Shown here: in pieces, positions 8,150-16,804 of the stretch
How the letters are laid out: each line of letters starts with the position of its first letter
Numbering within the stretch: the stretch's first letter is position 1
Source of the DNA: Polyangium mundeleinium
GTDB taxonomy: Bacteria; Myxococcota_A; Polyangia; Polyangiales; Polyangiaceae
DNA length: 64,000 nucleotides
NCBI RefSeq assembly: GCF_028369105.1
Contig: NZ_JAQNDO010000001.1
Location: 2,349,711 to 2,413,710, forward strand
Direction: 5' to 3'
Notes under the pieces: model-generated
The model's database searches: none
The model's input: only the letters and a program-made list of their open reading frames with translations
What the model was told of the DNA's origin: nothing
Program-made: the position numbers and the translations under genes

Positions 8150-9712
8150 CTACTCGATTCCGATCGTGAGAGGATTCTTCGAAGAACTCTTGGTCGTCGG
8201 GGTCGGCGGCGGCGAGGCTTTTTCGGGTGTGCCGCTCTTCGTCCCCGGAAGGGAGGACGGCGGGCGTGTCGCCGCGGGCTGGGACGACACCGCGGCGGAA
8301 GCGGATGCGCTCGCCGCCACGGAAGCGCTCTGCGCCGGAGCTTCGGTATCCACGAGCGCCGCTGCAGGTTTCACCTCGGGCTCGGAGGCGGCGGACGGTT
8401 TCGCGGTAGGTGCTGCGACGGCGTTGTCCGGTGTCACGGTGGATTCGACGCGATTCTCTGGAGAACCTCGGAACAAGAAGATACTCCCGACCGCGACGAG
8501 CCCGACCAGCGCGACCGCACCCACGACGAGACCCGTGCGTTTCCCGGACGAACCCGATTCGCCGGCGACATCCTGTCCCGCCTTCGAAACCGCCACCGTC
8601 GGCAGGCTCGACCCGGTATTCCCGTCCGCCGGCATCAGCGGCGGCGGCGGCACGCTCGCCCCCGGCTGCGTGTTCGCGGGGGCGCTCGTCGCGGCGGTTA
8701 CGGCAGGCATCGCGGCTGGGATCGACGATGTGGAGCTCCGGCTCGGCCCGGAGGGCGCCTGCACGGCGACGCCCGAGGCCTCGAGGACACGCTTGGCTTT
8801 CTCGGCCGAGATGCGCGCGGTCGGCGGACCGAATTCGGCAATGCTCAAGGCGAACTCGGCGATGTTGTTGAATCGGTGCTCTCGCTTCTTTTCGAGGCAC
8901 CTGACGATCGCAGCCTCGAGCTCGGCCGGGATGTCGCTCCGGTATTGCGAGAGGGGCGACGGAGGTTCGAGGTTGACCTTGAGGACGAGCTCGGAGAAGG
9001 CCGACCCATGAAAAGGGACTTTCCCGGCGAGGAGCTGGTAGAGGATCACCCCGAGCGCCCAGATGTCGCTCCGCGGATCCACGGCCTTGCTCGATTTGAG
9101 CTGCTCGGGCGACATGTAAAGCGGCGAGCCGAGGACCATCTCGGTCTTCGTGAGCTGCATCCCGTCGCCGCCCTCGGACTCGTTTTCGCTGACCTTCGAG
9201 ATGCCGAAGTCGAGCACCTTGACGCTCTTCGAGCCGTCGGGCGTCGTCGTCAGGAAGAGGTTGGCCGGCTTGAGATCGCGGTGGACGATGCCCGCGGCGT
9301 GCGCCTCGGCGATGGCCTCGCAGGTCTGGAGGATGTAGTCGATTGCCTCGGGGATCGGCAGCGGGCCTTGTGTCTTGAGGTGACGCAGGAGATCGCCGCC
9401 CTCGAGGTACTCCATGACCATGTACGGGGCGCCGCTCCCGAGCTCGCCCACGTCGAGCACGCGCGCCACGTGCTCGCTTTTCAGCCGCACCGCGGCGCGC
9501 GCCTCGCGCAGGAAGCGCGCGACGATATCCGTGTTGTCCGGCTGGAGCAGGTACTTGATGGCGACGCGCTGCCCGAGCTGCAGGTGCATGGCCGCGACGA
9601 CCACGCCCATGCCCCCCTTTCCGAGGATGGATTCGACGCGGTATTTGCCCGCGAGCACGTCCCCTTCGTGAGGGTTCGCGAGGCTGGGCTGCGGAGGCTC
9701 GGTCACGCTCAT
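8150..9712 (-). CDS. Eukaryotic-type Ser/Thr protein kinase, membrane-anchored
   Basis: The 520-aa protein has all canonical kinase elements: Gly loop GKGGMGVV (31-38), VAIK lysine 53, HRDLKPANLF (145-154), DFGISK (169-174), and a SPEQ/SDIWALG segment matching the APE/DxW region. It should therefore be active, unlike the triad kinase at 1496. A disordered A/P/S-rich linker precedes one membrane helix (about 390-411), followed by a low-complexity extracytoplasmic tail without a recognised sensor domain. It heads an operon with the TPR-PEGA gene (13-nt gap) and the lipoprotein, a common myxobacterial arrangement. Likely role: Hanks-type kinase signalling at the cytoplasmic membrane; the substrate is unknown. 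Confidence 0.92.
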   Translation of the reverse strand: MSVTEPPQPSLANPHEGDVLAGKYRVESILGKGGMGVVVAAMHLQLGQRVAIKYLLQPDNTDIVARFLREARAAVRLKSEHVARVLDVGELGSGAPYMVMEYLEGGDLLRHLKTQGPLPIPEAIDYILQTCEAIAEAHAAGIVHRDLKPANLFLTTTPDGSKSVKVLDFGISKVSENESEGGDGMQLTKTEMVLGSPLYMSPEQLKSSKAVDPRSDIWALGVILYQLLAGKVPFHGSAFSELVLKVNLEPPSPLSQYRSDIPAELEAAIVRCLEKKREHRFNNIAEFALSIAEFGPPTARISAEKAKRVLEASGVAVQAPSGPSRSSTSSIPAAMPAVTAATSAPANTQPGASVPPPPLMPADGNTGSSLPTVAVSKAGQDVAGESGSSGKRTGLVVGAVALVGLVAVGSIFLFRGSPENRVESTVTPDNAVAAPTAKPSAASEPEVKPAAALVDTEAPAQSASVAASASASAAVSSQPAATRPPSSLPGTKSGTPEKASPPPTPTTKSSSKNPLTIGIE

Positions 9713-9795
9713 GATGTGCCGCAGCGCATGCTACATGCTTTTCCGCCGGCTGCACAGTTTCCTGGGGGGAACGCGCGCCGCGGGGCCGCGAGACC

Positions 9796-12700
9796 CTAGC
9801 GGCTCATGCGACGGCGTCGGACCCACCAGACAAGGCCGAGGGCCACGAGCCAGGGGTTCGAGGCGCCGTCGCCGCTGGCCGCACAGGAGAAGCCGTCGCC
9901 GCGGACGTGCGGGTCGCCGCCGGGGCTTCCGTTTTGGGCGCCGCCTCCGCCGTTGCCGGTTCCGCCACCATTCCCGCTGCCGCTCGCGCCGCCGGCGCCG
10001 CTCCCGCTGCCGCCGGAGCCGCCGCCGCTGCCATTGCCACCGCTGCCATTGCCGCTGCTGCCGCCGGCGCCGCTGCCGCTTTCGATGAAGCAGCTCCCGG
10101 CCAGGCAAACGCCTTGGGAGTCTCCATCTTTGCAGGGCGTGTTGTCTGCGACGGGAGCGCCGAGGCAGTTGCCGGTGCTCGGGTCACACAGCCCCACCTG
10201 GCAGGGCCCCAGCGCGGGGCAGTTCTTGGGCTGTGCATCCACGCAGGCGCCATTCTGGCACGTGCCGGTCACCGTGCACAGGTTGCCGTCGTCGCAAGGA
10301 ACGCCGTCGCTCAACGTCGTCGAATTCGTCTTGCAATCGCACCCGTCGCCCGCGCCATCGCCGTCGCCGTCGCCGTTCTGGCTGCCGTTCGGAATGGTGG
10401 GGCACAGATCCAGCGGGTTGCCCGCGGGATCGAAATCAGGGATGCCGTCGTCGTCGTCGTCCGGATCGCAAGAATCCCCGAGCGGATCGAGGTCGCTGTT
10501 CGTCTGGTCCAGGTTTGGCACCTTGGGGCAGTTGTCCTCGACGTTCGGTTTGCCGTCTCCATCGGCGTCGTTCGAGCACTGGCCCAGGCCTTCGATGCAG
10601 AGCGCCCCCGTGGCGCACTCCTGATCGACCGCGCACTCGTTGATACAGGCGCCGCCAAGGCAAGCATAAGGCGCGCAATCAATCCCCTTCGGGGGAGCGC
10701 ACGTGCCTGCTCCGTCGCATTGCGATTCCGGGTAGGCCACCGAGCCCTCGCAGACGGGCGCCGCGCACTTGGTCCCCGCGGGCAGCGGGGGGCCCTCGCA
10801 GGACCCGGTGGCAGGCTCGCACGCCCCGGGACCATGGCACGCATCGGGCGCAGGGCAAACCACGGGCGTCGCGCCGGGCGCGCAGACACCTGCCTTGCAC
10901 GCGTCGCCCGTCACGCAGAGATTCGCGTCGACACAGGGCGCGCCGTCGGGTTTGGTGGGGTCCGAGCACAGGCCGCTCACGGGATCACACTTTCCGACCT
11001 CGTGGCATGAATCGATCGCCGTGCAGACGACCGGATTGGTCCCGCTGCACGTGCCCGCCATGCAGACATCCGTCTGCGTGCACGCGTTCTGATCATTGCA
11101 GCTGGAACCATCCAGCTTGTTCGGGGTGGAGCAGATGCCGCTCGTGGGATCGCAGGTCCCCGGATCATGGCACTGATCGAGCGCCTTGCACACGATGGGG
11201 CTTTCCCCGATGCACACCCCCGATTGGCACGCGTCGATCTGCGTGCAGAGATTGCCATCGGAACAAGCCGCGCCATCGGGCTTGTTCGGGTTGGAGCAGA
11301 GGCCCGTGTCGACGTCGCACGTTCCCACGTCGTGGCATGGGTCGACCGGCTCGCACGGGACCGGGTTCGTCCCGACGCACTTGCCGGACTGGCAGACGTC
11401 CGTCTGCGTGCAGGCATTGCCATCGACGCAACTCGTGCCGTCGGGCTTGATCGGGCTCGAGCAGAGGCCCGTCTTGGGATCACACGCCCCTGCGTCGTGG
11501 CATGAATCGAGCGGCTGGCACGGGACCGGATCCGCGCCGACGCACACGCCGACCTGGCACGTATCGGCCAGCGTGCAGGCGTCGCCGTCGTCGCAAGGCT
11601 TGTTGCTGAACGTGGAGCAGACGCCATCCGTCGCGCTGCCCGAGGCCACGGAGCAGGCGTCACACACGCCCGCATTGCAGGCCGTGTTGCAACAGACCCC
11701 GTCCACGCAAAAGCCGCTCTGGCATTCCACCCCGGCGGCGCACGCGACGCCGTTCACGCCCGGGGAGAGGATCTCCACGCTGGAGAGGCTCGCCGCATTG
11801 AAGCCGCCCACCACGAGCAGCCGCCCGTCGTCGAGCAACGTGGTCGTATGCAGATTGCGTGCGATCGTCAGAGCGGGCCCGGCGGCCCACGTGCCGAAGG
11901 GGCTGCCAGCCCCCGTGTACTCCGTGGTCGCCGTGAAGGTCGACGAGAAGCCGGCCACCGCGAGAATGCTGCCATTCGGCATCAGGGTCGCGGTATGGGC
12001 GTATCTTGCGGTCGCGAGGTTGCCGAGCGCCGTCCAGGTATCCGTGGCCGGGTCGTAGGCCTCCGTCGTCGCCTGCAACGCGCCATTCGTCCTGCCTCCG
12101 ACGACGAGCACCTTCCCATCCGCGAGCTGCACCGCCGTGTGCTGCTCGCGCGCGGTGATCATGTTCTTCGGCGTGGTCCAGGTGTCCGTGGCGGGGTTGT
12201 AAATCTCGTACGTCTGCAGGGTCGCCGTGTTCCTGCCGCCCGTGACGAGCACGCGACCGTCCTGGAGCAGCGTCGCGGCATGGCGCTGACGGGTCGCGCT
12301 CATGGGGGGCTTGATCGTGAAGGGGCCCGCTGCTGCCGCATCGAGCAGCTCGACCGAATTGAGGACGGCGGCGTTCGTGCCGCCGACGACGAGGATCCTG
12401 CCGTCTGCGAGGACCGTCGTCGTGTGATAAGCGCGTCCGGTCGCAAGCGAGGGACTGGTGGTCCAGACGTTGCTCTTGGCGTCGAGGCTTTCGGTGATGA
12501 GCGGGTAGTTGCCGGCATTCGTGCCGCCGACGACGAGAACCAGGCCATTCTGGAGGAGCGTCGCCGTGTGTCCAGTACGCGCGACGCTCATGGCTGCCTT
12601 GGCCGTCCACGTCGCTGTGGCCACACTCCATTGCTCGACCGACGCGGTGGGTGTGCTTCCCGTGCCGCCGGTGACGACGATATCACCGGTGGCGAGCTTC

Positions 12701-13401
12701 GTCGTTGCGTGATCGCGGCGCGCCGTGCCGAGGGCCGTGCCGGCGACCCAGCCCGGATCGACGAGCACCTCCTCGCCGTCCGTCTCGAGGAAGAGTTCGA
12801 TACGCTGATCGCGTGCGACCATCCGCGCAGGGACCTCGCGGCCATCTCTGGCGAACGCAAAGGGCGCGGTGACGCGGAGGGCGGGAATCCCTTTGGCGTC
12901 CAGGACCACGATGGAGGGACCATCCTGCGCGATCGGGGCTCCGGAGACGTCCCAAGCGAGGACAGGGGTATTCCTTCGAGCGACGCCTGCCTCCAGGTGA
13001 ATCCATTCCTCGAAGCCGTCGGGCGCGGCCGTCCAGAAGGCGGTGCCGCCGGCGCGGGCGTAGGCGACGGCGTGGGATTCGACGACGGCGGGGCCGGAGG
13101 TGTCGAGCTCGCGGACGTCAATTTCAACGCCGGAAGGCGCGCGGAAGTGGAGGGGGGCGTCGCCGCGGTCGGGGAGGGTGAGGTCGATGCCCGCGGGGCG
13201 GTTTGCCGATGCAGCAAGGAAGCCGGACGCAGCGCGGACGAAGCCGGGGCCGCGGTCGAGGACGAGAGGGGCGTGGTCGGGGAAAGAGACGCGGATTGCG
13301 GAAGCGGATGCGGGGGTCGAAGAGGATTCGGGCGCGGAAGCGGGATCGGCGCAGCCGAGAGCGAGGAGGAAGGGGGCGAGGAGGAGGGGGCGTCGGCGCA
13401 T
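9796..13401 (-). CDS. Large surface lipoprotein: kelch repeats, Cys-rich repeats, TSP3 repeats, MYXO-CTERM-like tail
   Basis: The 1201-aa product starts with a lipobox-like LALGC (Cys17). Residues about 225-560 hold six or more kelch-type repeats ([31 protein letters not shown]), which form a beta-propeller. Residues about 570-960 are tandem Cys units of the form DGxxCxDxNACTQTDxCxxGxCxG followed by DxCHDxGxCDxxTGLCSxPxKP. TSP3-like [15 protein letters not shown] follows at about 985-1060, then a Gly/Ser-rich linker. The end has a Cys, a hydrophobic stretch ([13 protein letters not shown]) and RRRR, resembling the MYXO-CTERM sorting signal. Carrying both a lipobox and a C-terminal sorting tail is odd; one may not be used. 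Probable cell-surface binding protein. Confidence 0.85.
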   Translation of the reverse strand: MRRRPLLLAPFLLALGCADPASAPESSSTPASASAIRVSFPDHAPLVLDRGPGFVRAASGFLAASANRPAGIDLTLPDRGDAPLHFRAPSGVEIDVRELDTSGPAVVESHAVAYARAGGTAFWTAAPDGFEEWIHLEAGVARRNTPVLAWDVSGAPIAQDGPSIVVLDAKGIPALRVTAPFAFARDGREVPARMVARDQRIELFLETDGEEVLVDPGWVAGTALGTARRDHATTKLATGDIVVTGGTGSTPTASVEQWSVATATWTAKAAMSVARTGHTATLLQNGLVLVVGGTNAGNYPLITESLDAKSNVWTTSPSLATGRAYHTTTVLADGRILVVGGTNAAVLNSVELLDAAAAGPFTIKPPMSATRQRHAATLLQDGRVLVTGGRNTATLQTYEIYNPATDTWTTPKNMITAREQHTAVQLADGKVLVVGGRTNGALQATTEAYDPATDTWTALGNLATARYAHTATLMPNGSILAVAGFSSTFTATTEYTGAGSPFGTWAAGPALTIARNLHTTTLLDDGRLLVVGGFNAASLSSVEILSPGVNGVACAAGVECQSGFCVDGVCCNTACNAGVCDACSVASGSATDGVCSTFSNKPCDDGDACTLADTCQVGVCVGADPVPCQPLDSCHDAGACDPKTGLCSSPIKPDGTSCVDGNACTQTDVCQSGKCVGTNPVPCEPVDPCHDVGTCDVDTGLCSNPNKPDGAACSDGNLCTQIDACQSGVCIGESPIVCKALDQCHDPGTCDPTSGICSTPNKLDGSSCNDQNACTQTDVCMAGTCSGTNPVVCTAIDSCHEVGKCDPVSGLCSDPTKPDGAPCVDANLCVTGDACKAGVCAPGATPVVCPAPDACHGPGACEPATGSCEGPPLPAGTKCAAPVCEGSVAYPESQCDGAGTCAPPKGIDCAPYACLGGACINECAVDQECATGALCIEGLGQCSNDADGDGKPNVEDNCPKVPNLDQTNSDLDPLGDSCDPDDDDDGIPDFDPAGNPLDLCPTIPNGSQNGDGDGDGAGDGCDCKTNSTTLSDGVPCDDGNLCTVTGTCQNGACVDAQPKNCPALGPCQVGLCDPSTGNCLGAPVADNTPCKDGDSQGVCLAGSCFIESGSGAGGSSGNGSGGNGSGGGSGGSGSGAGGASGSGNGGGTGNGGGGAQNGSPGGDPHVRGDGFSCAASGDGASNPWLVALGLVWWVRRRRMSR

Positions 13402-13479
13402 GGTAAGGCGGTGGAGGATAGCGGGGTGGTGGTGGGATCCTACAGGACGCCCGAGATGGAGGACAAGTATTGGATGTGC

Positions 13480-13831
13480 TCAAGGTGTAAACTTGGCGAG
13501 GAACAAGCCTGACTGGCCAGCGCTCATGACAGGGCCTACGCCGAAGTCGATGGCGTCCACAGAGTATCCTGCAATAACGATGCTATCCGTTACCGTTTGG
13601 ATCAAGCTTCGCCGTGAAAATGGACCTGAAGGAGGAGGCTCGTGCCCTGGGGCTCATGAATGGGGGGAGCCTCGGCTTCCGCCTGCGGCTGCGCCTCCGC
13701 TGCCCCCTGAAGCCGCCGTCGCCCCGGCTCCCCCCGAGGTCGGCTCGCCGCCACACGCGGCGAGGTGCAAACCCGACGAGCGTAAGAAGACAGCCGGGAC
13801 CGATGGCCCAAAACGACAGGCGAGAGCGCAT
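13480..13831 (-). pseudogene. Fossil of a myxobacterial Gly-rich repeat lipoprotein
   Basis: A decayed gene on the minus strand. ATG 13831 follows a good ribosome site (GGGAGG) and starts a signal peptide (MRSRLSFWAIGPGCLLTLVG). One frameshift inside it moves the reading to LHLAACGGEPTSGGAGA, that is a lipobox Cys and a Gly/Ala/Ser linker. Further on, pieces of the repeat body survive in different frames: IFTAKLDPNGNG near 13583-13620 and IVIAGYSVDAIDFGVGP...GLFLAKF near 13485-13581. These match the repeated GYFxGTxDFGGGPLxSAGxxDxFxAKLDxxG units of Polyangiales lipoproteins. Most of the gene has been deleted. The flanking parts of 13402-13925 hold nothing else I recognise. Confidence 0.6.
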
Positions 13832-13925
13832 GGGAGCCTCCCACTGTACGAGAGAGCAGGATCGTGGCCAATAAACACGCGCCCATCGGTCCCGGCGTAT
13901 TCGCGGAGCTACATTGGAAGCGGGG

Positions 13926-16448
13926 TCAAGGTGTTATCCTCATCGATACCGTATGGGGCACTCCGTCCCCGAGATCGATCCGCAATTGGTATGTCCCCGG
14001 GGTGAGATGTTTCGTGGCAAGCTTGAGCTGATACGTCCCCCAGGGGCCGACCGGCTTGAAGACGTTCCCCGCGCCGTTCACGCTCACCGCCGGAGACTCC
14101 GGCTCCACGACACCGCCCACGACCCGCGCCACGAAGAGCTGCGCGTCCAGCGTCGAGATGCCCGCGCTCGCCCCCGCGAGATCGAACCGTACGGTGACGA
14201 CGTGGTTCCTTTTGAACGTATTCGTCCCGCACTCCGAGAGCGGCGGCAAGACACCTCCCCAATCGAACGTCACGCGCACGTCGAACGAGCCAGGCGTGAT
14301 GTTCCCGCTCGCGTCCGTGGCCTGGCACGACACCGTCGTTTCGCCCGGCGGGAAGGTCGTTCCACTGGAAGGTACACAGGACACCACGACCGCGCCGTCG
14401 ACGGAATCACCGGCCGTGGCCTGATACGACACGATGGCCCCGGAGGCGCTTGTCGCGTACGCCTCGATCGTTGCTGGGAGCGAAAGCGTGGGCGTCGTCG
14501 TATCCGCGACCGTCACAGGGAATGCGAGCGTCGCGACGTTCCCGTACGAGTTCATGGCCTCGCACGTCACCATCGTCGTGCCGAGCGGGAAGAGGGCGCC
14601 CGAAGCGGGCGCGCACGTCACCTCCACCGGGCCGTCGGCCGCATCGACGGCGCTCGCCTCGTACACGATCGCGGCGCCGGAGCTGTTCGTCGCCTCGGCC
14701 GTCACCGACGTCGGCGCCGTGATCACAGGAGGAGGCACCGCGCTGCAATCGAGGCGAAGATCGAGGTCGGTCACGGGCGGAGGCACGGGCAAGACGTCCG
14801 TTTCGGCGTACGGGATCGCAGGATCGTCGATCGCCGTGCATCCGGGCTTCTCGGCGCGCACGATATAGTATCCGGCGAGGGTATCCCACCCGAAATGGCC
14901 GCGCTCGTTCGAGTACATCGGGTTCTGTCGGTTCGCCGGGGACATGATGGTGCTGCCGTCGGGCACCACCTGGAAAGGCCCCCAAGGATCATCCGAGCGG
15001 TACAACGTGACGAGCGCGTTCGCGATCCGATTGCCATTCGTGTTGTTCACGTGCCCGCTGGGATCGATGTAGACGTCGAGCGGCGGCGCTGGAATGGAAC
15101 AAGCGGTTCCATCCACCGCCGAGGACGTGAAGACGATGCTCACCCAGCCATGGTTGGGGTAAAATGGGCCGACGGCCCCCTGGAACAACCCCGAGCCCGG
15201 GAAGCTCTCGGTCAAACAGCCGGATTCGATGGCCGTGCCCGATGTCGAACCAAAACCGGTAAGGACGTCGTAACATATGCTCCCCCCGGTACAACCGTTG
15301 ATCATGAGCGTCAGCGGATCTTGCCAGAAGACGGCGGGGGAATCGGGAACACCGCTTTCACGCGACGGCGTAAGGACAGCCTGGGACGGGCCCGTGCCCC
15401 CCAGGAAAAGCACGTCTCGCCCGGTGTAGGCCTGCCCGACCGCGGGCGTCACGGATATCGGCGTCGAGGGGGGAATCCAGGTGGATCCTGCCGGAGCACT
15501 GGCCGTCATCGTCAGCGGTCCGCCGTCCGTGGCGCCGACATCGATGGGAACCGTGTAGACCCCGTCGGCGTCGGTGGTCGCAAAGAAGCACGTCCCGCTG
15601 CTATCGCAGAACTGCACGGTCGCCCCCGCGAGCGGTGTGCCCGCGGGAGAGTAGAGGGTGCCTGAAACCGCCGCCGCTTGGGGAGGAAGACCGCCCCGAG
15701 GACGATGAATGTATCGACCGAGGGTGGGGGTATTCAGGCTGCCGCCGACGAGCGCGTTCGCCTCGCCGTCACGAAGCTCTCCTGGATCCACGCCGGATCC
15801 GGGAAACCCCGTCCAGAAGCCCTCGGAGGCCCCGATCCAGACGGGAAGGTTGCTCGGGGGCGTCGGATCCTGCCCGTCCCACCCGATGTGATCGTAATTC
15901 ATGATGATGTCGAAGTCGCCGAACCCCACGTCGGATCGATCCACGAGGAGGAGCTGGAATCGATTGAGCGCAGCGACCCCCATGTCGTAATACCCGACGC
16001 CGTTCGTGTTTCCCCAGTTCACGCAGAACGCGGATCGGCCCCCGTAGGTCGTGTGTCCATACGTGACCTCGTCCGACGCCACGTTCCGCGTATCGATGTC
16101 GGCCATGAACGGCGCGATGACCGCGCGTGACGTCGTGTCGAGCCGAAGGTTCGTGTAATCGAAGTACGCCGGTGGCGCGGCGCCGAACGTGACGTACCCG
16201 TTGTTGTTCACGTGGACGGTGGTGTACGTGCCTCCGTTGATCAGCACGGGAAACCCGAGCGGCACGTCGGTCGCGGATGCGTCGTCGTTATGGGCCAGTA
16301 CGTTCGTTCCACAATTGAGATCGTTGACCATCGCCCCCGCGTGCGCATGCCGAGCGCCGAGCCCGAGAGCGGCAGCGCAGAGAAGAGAGGCAACGAAGGG
16401 CGAACGCGGAGCGAGGAGACGGCGCAAGGGAATGATTCGAAGACGCAT
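13926..16448 (-). CDS. Secreted multidomain protein: nidogen-like (NIDO), carboxypeptidase-regulatory-like and HYR domains
   Basis: Start chosen at 16448 (AGGTG ribosome site, then a signal peptide ending ARHAHA); an upstream in-frame ATG at 16550 would add 34 unlikely residues. The 840-aa protein has an N-terminal NIDO-like domain (TTVHVNNNGYVTFGAAPP, AVIAPFMADIDTRN, AFCVNWGNTNGVGYY, FGDFDIIMNYD). A carboxypeptidase-regulatory-like beta-sandwich follows (VSGTLYSPAGTPLAGATVQF), then an unassigned middle and at least two hyalin (HYR) repeats (FPLGTTMVTCEAMNSYGN; FPPGETTVSCQATDASGN). The last about 110 residues look like another beta-sandwich. It has no enzyme signature and is probably an extracellular adhesion or matrix protein. 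It is divergent from the lipoprotein at 16805. Confidence 0.82.
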   Translation of the reverse strand: MRLRIIPLRRLLAPRSPFVASLLCAAALGLGARHAHAGAMVNDLNCGTNVLAHNDDASATDVPLGFPVLINGGTYTTVHVNNNGYVTFGAAPPAYFDYTNLRLDTTSRAVIAPFMADIDTRNVASDEVTYGHTTYGGRSAFCVNWGNTNGVGYYDMGVAALNRFQLLLVDRSDVGFGDFDIIMNYDHIGWDGQDPTPPSNLPVWIGASEGFWTGFPGSGVDPGELRDGEANALVGGSLNTPTLGRYIHRPRGGLPPQAAAVSGTLYSPAGTPLAGATVQFCDSSGTCFFATTDADGVYTVPIDVGATDGGPLTMTASAPAGSTWIPPSTPISVTPAVGQAYTGRDVLFLGGTGPSQAVLTPSRESGVPDSPAVFWQDPLTLMINGCTGGSICYDVLTGFGSTSGTAIESGCLTESFPGSGLFQGAVGPFYPNHGWVSIVFTSSAVDGTACSIPAPPLDVYIDPSGHVNNTNGNRIANALVTLYRSDDPWGPFQVVPDGSTIMSPANRQNPMYSNERGHFGWDTLAGYYIVRAEKPGCTAIDDPAIPYAETDVLPVPPPVTDLDLRLDCSAVPPPVITAPTSVTAEATNSSGAAIVYEASAVDAADGPVEVTCAPASGALFPLGTTMVTCEAMNSYGNVATLAFPVTVADTTTPTLSLPATIEAYATSASGAIVSYQATAGDSVDGAVVVSCVPSSGTTFPPGETTVSCQATDASGNITPGSFDVRVTFDWGGVLPPLSECGTNTFKRNHVVTVRFDLAGASAGISTLDAQLFVARVVGGVVEPESPAVSVNGAGNVFKPVGPWGTYQLKLATKHLTPGTYQLRIDLGDGVPHTVSMRITP

Positions 16449-16804
16449 GGGAGCACCTCGATGAAAGCCGGTCGGGAGCATGATGCCCGCCGGTGGAGGG
16501 ATGTTCGTCAGGACAAAAAGCGGCGCCAAACGGTCGCGCGCGACGCGCAACGGCCTCGCGCAATTTGCGCAAGCCGGCGGTCCACGCGCACGACCGGATC
16601 ACGGTACTCTCCCACGCCGCGGACCACAAATCTTCGCATCAACGAGCCTTGTGGTAACAGTTCATTCCGCTGAACGGATCGACCGTGTGCGAGAACATTG
16701 CGTGCGGCATGGACGTTGCTGCACAATCCAACGGAAAGCCCACACGTCGGCCCGGCATTCGTCATGCCCCCGAGACGTGTCTCTTCATGAAGGAGCCTCC
16801 CACC
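16449..16804. other. Divergent intergenic region (356 nt)
   Basis: This gap separates two divergent surface-protein genes and should contain both promoters. A short perfect inverted repeat, GCGCAA-T-TTGCGC, lies at 16558-16570 near the middle and could be an operator. The plus-strand gene has an AGGAG ribosome site at 16791-16795. No further coding potential was recognised. Confidence 0.45.
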
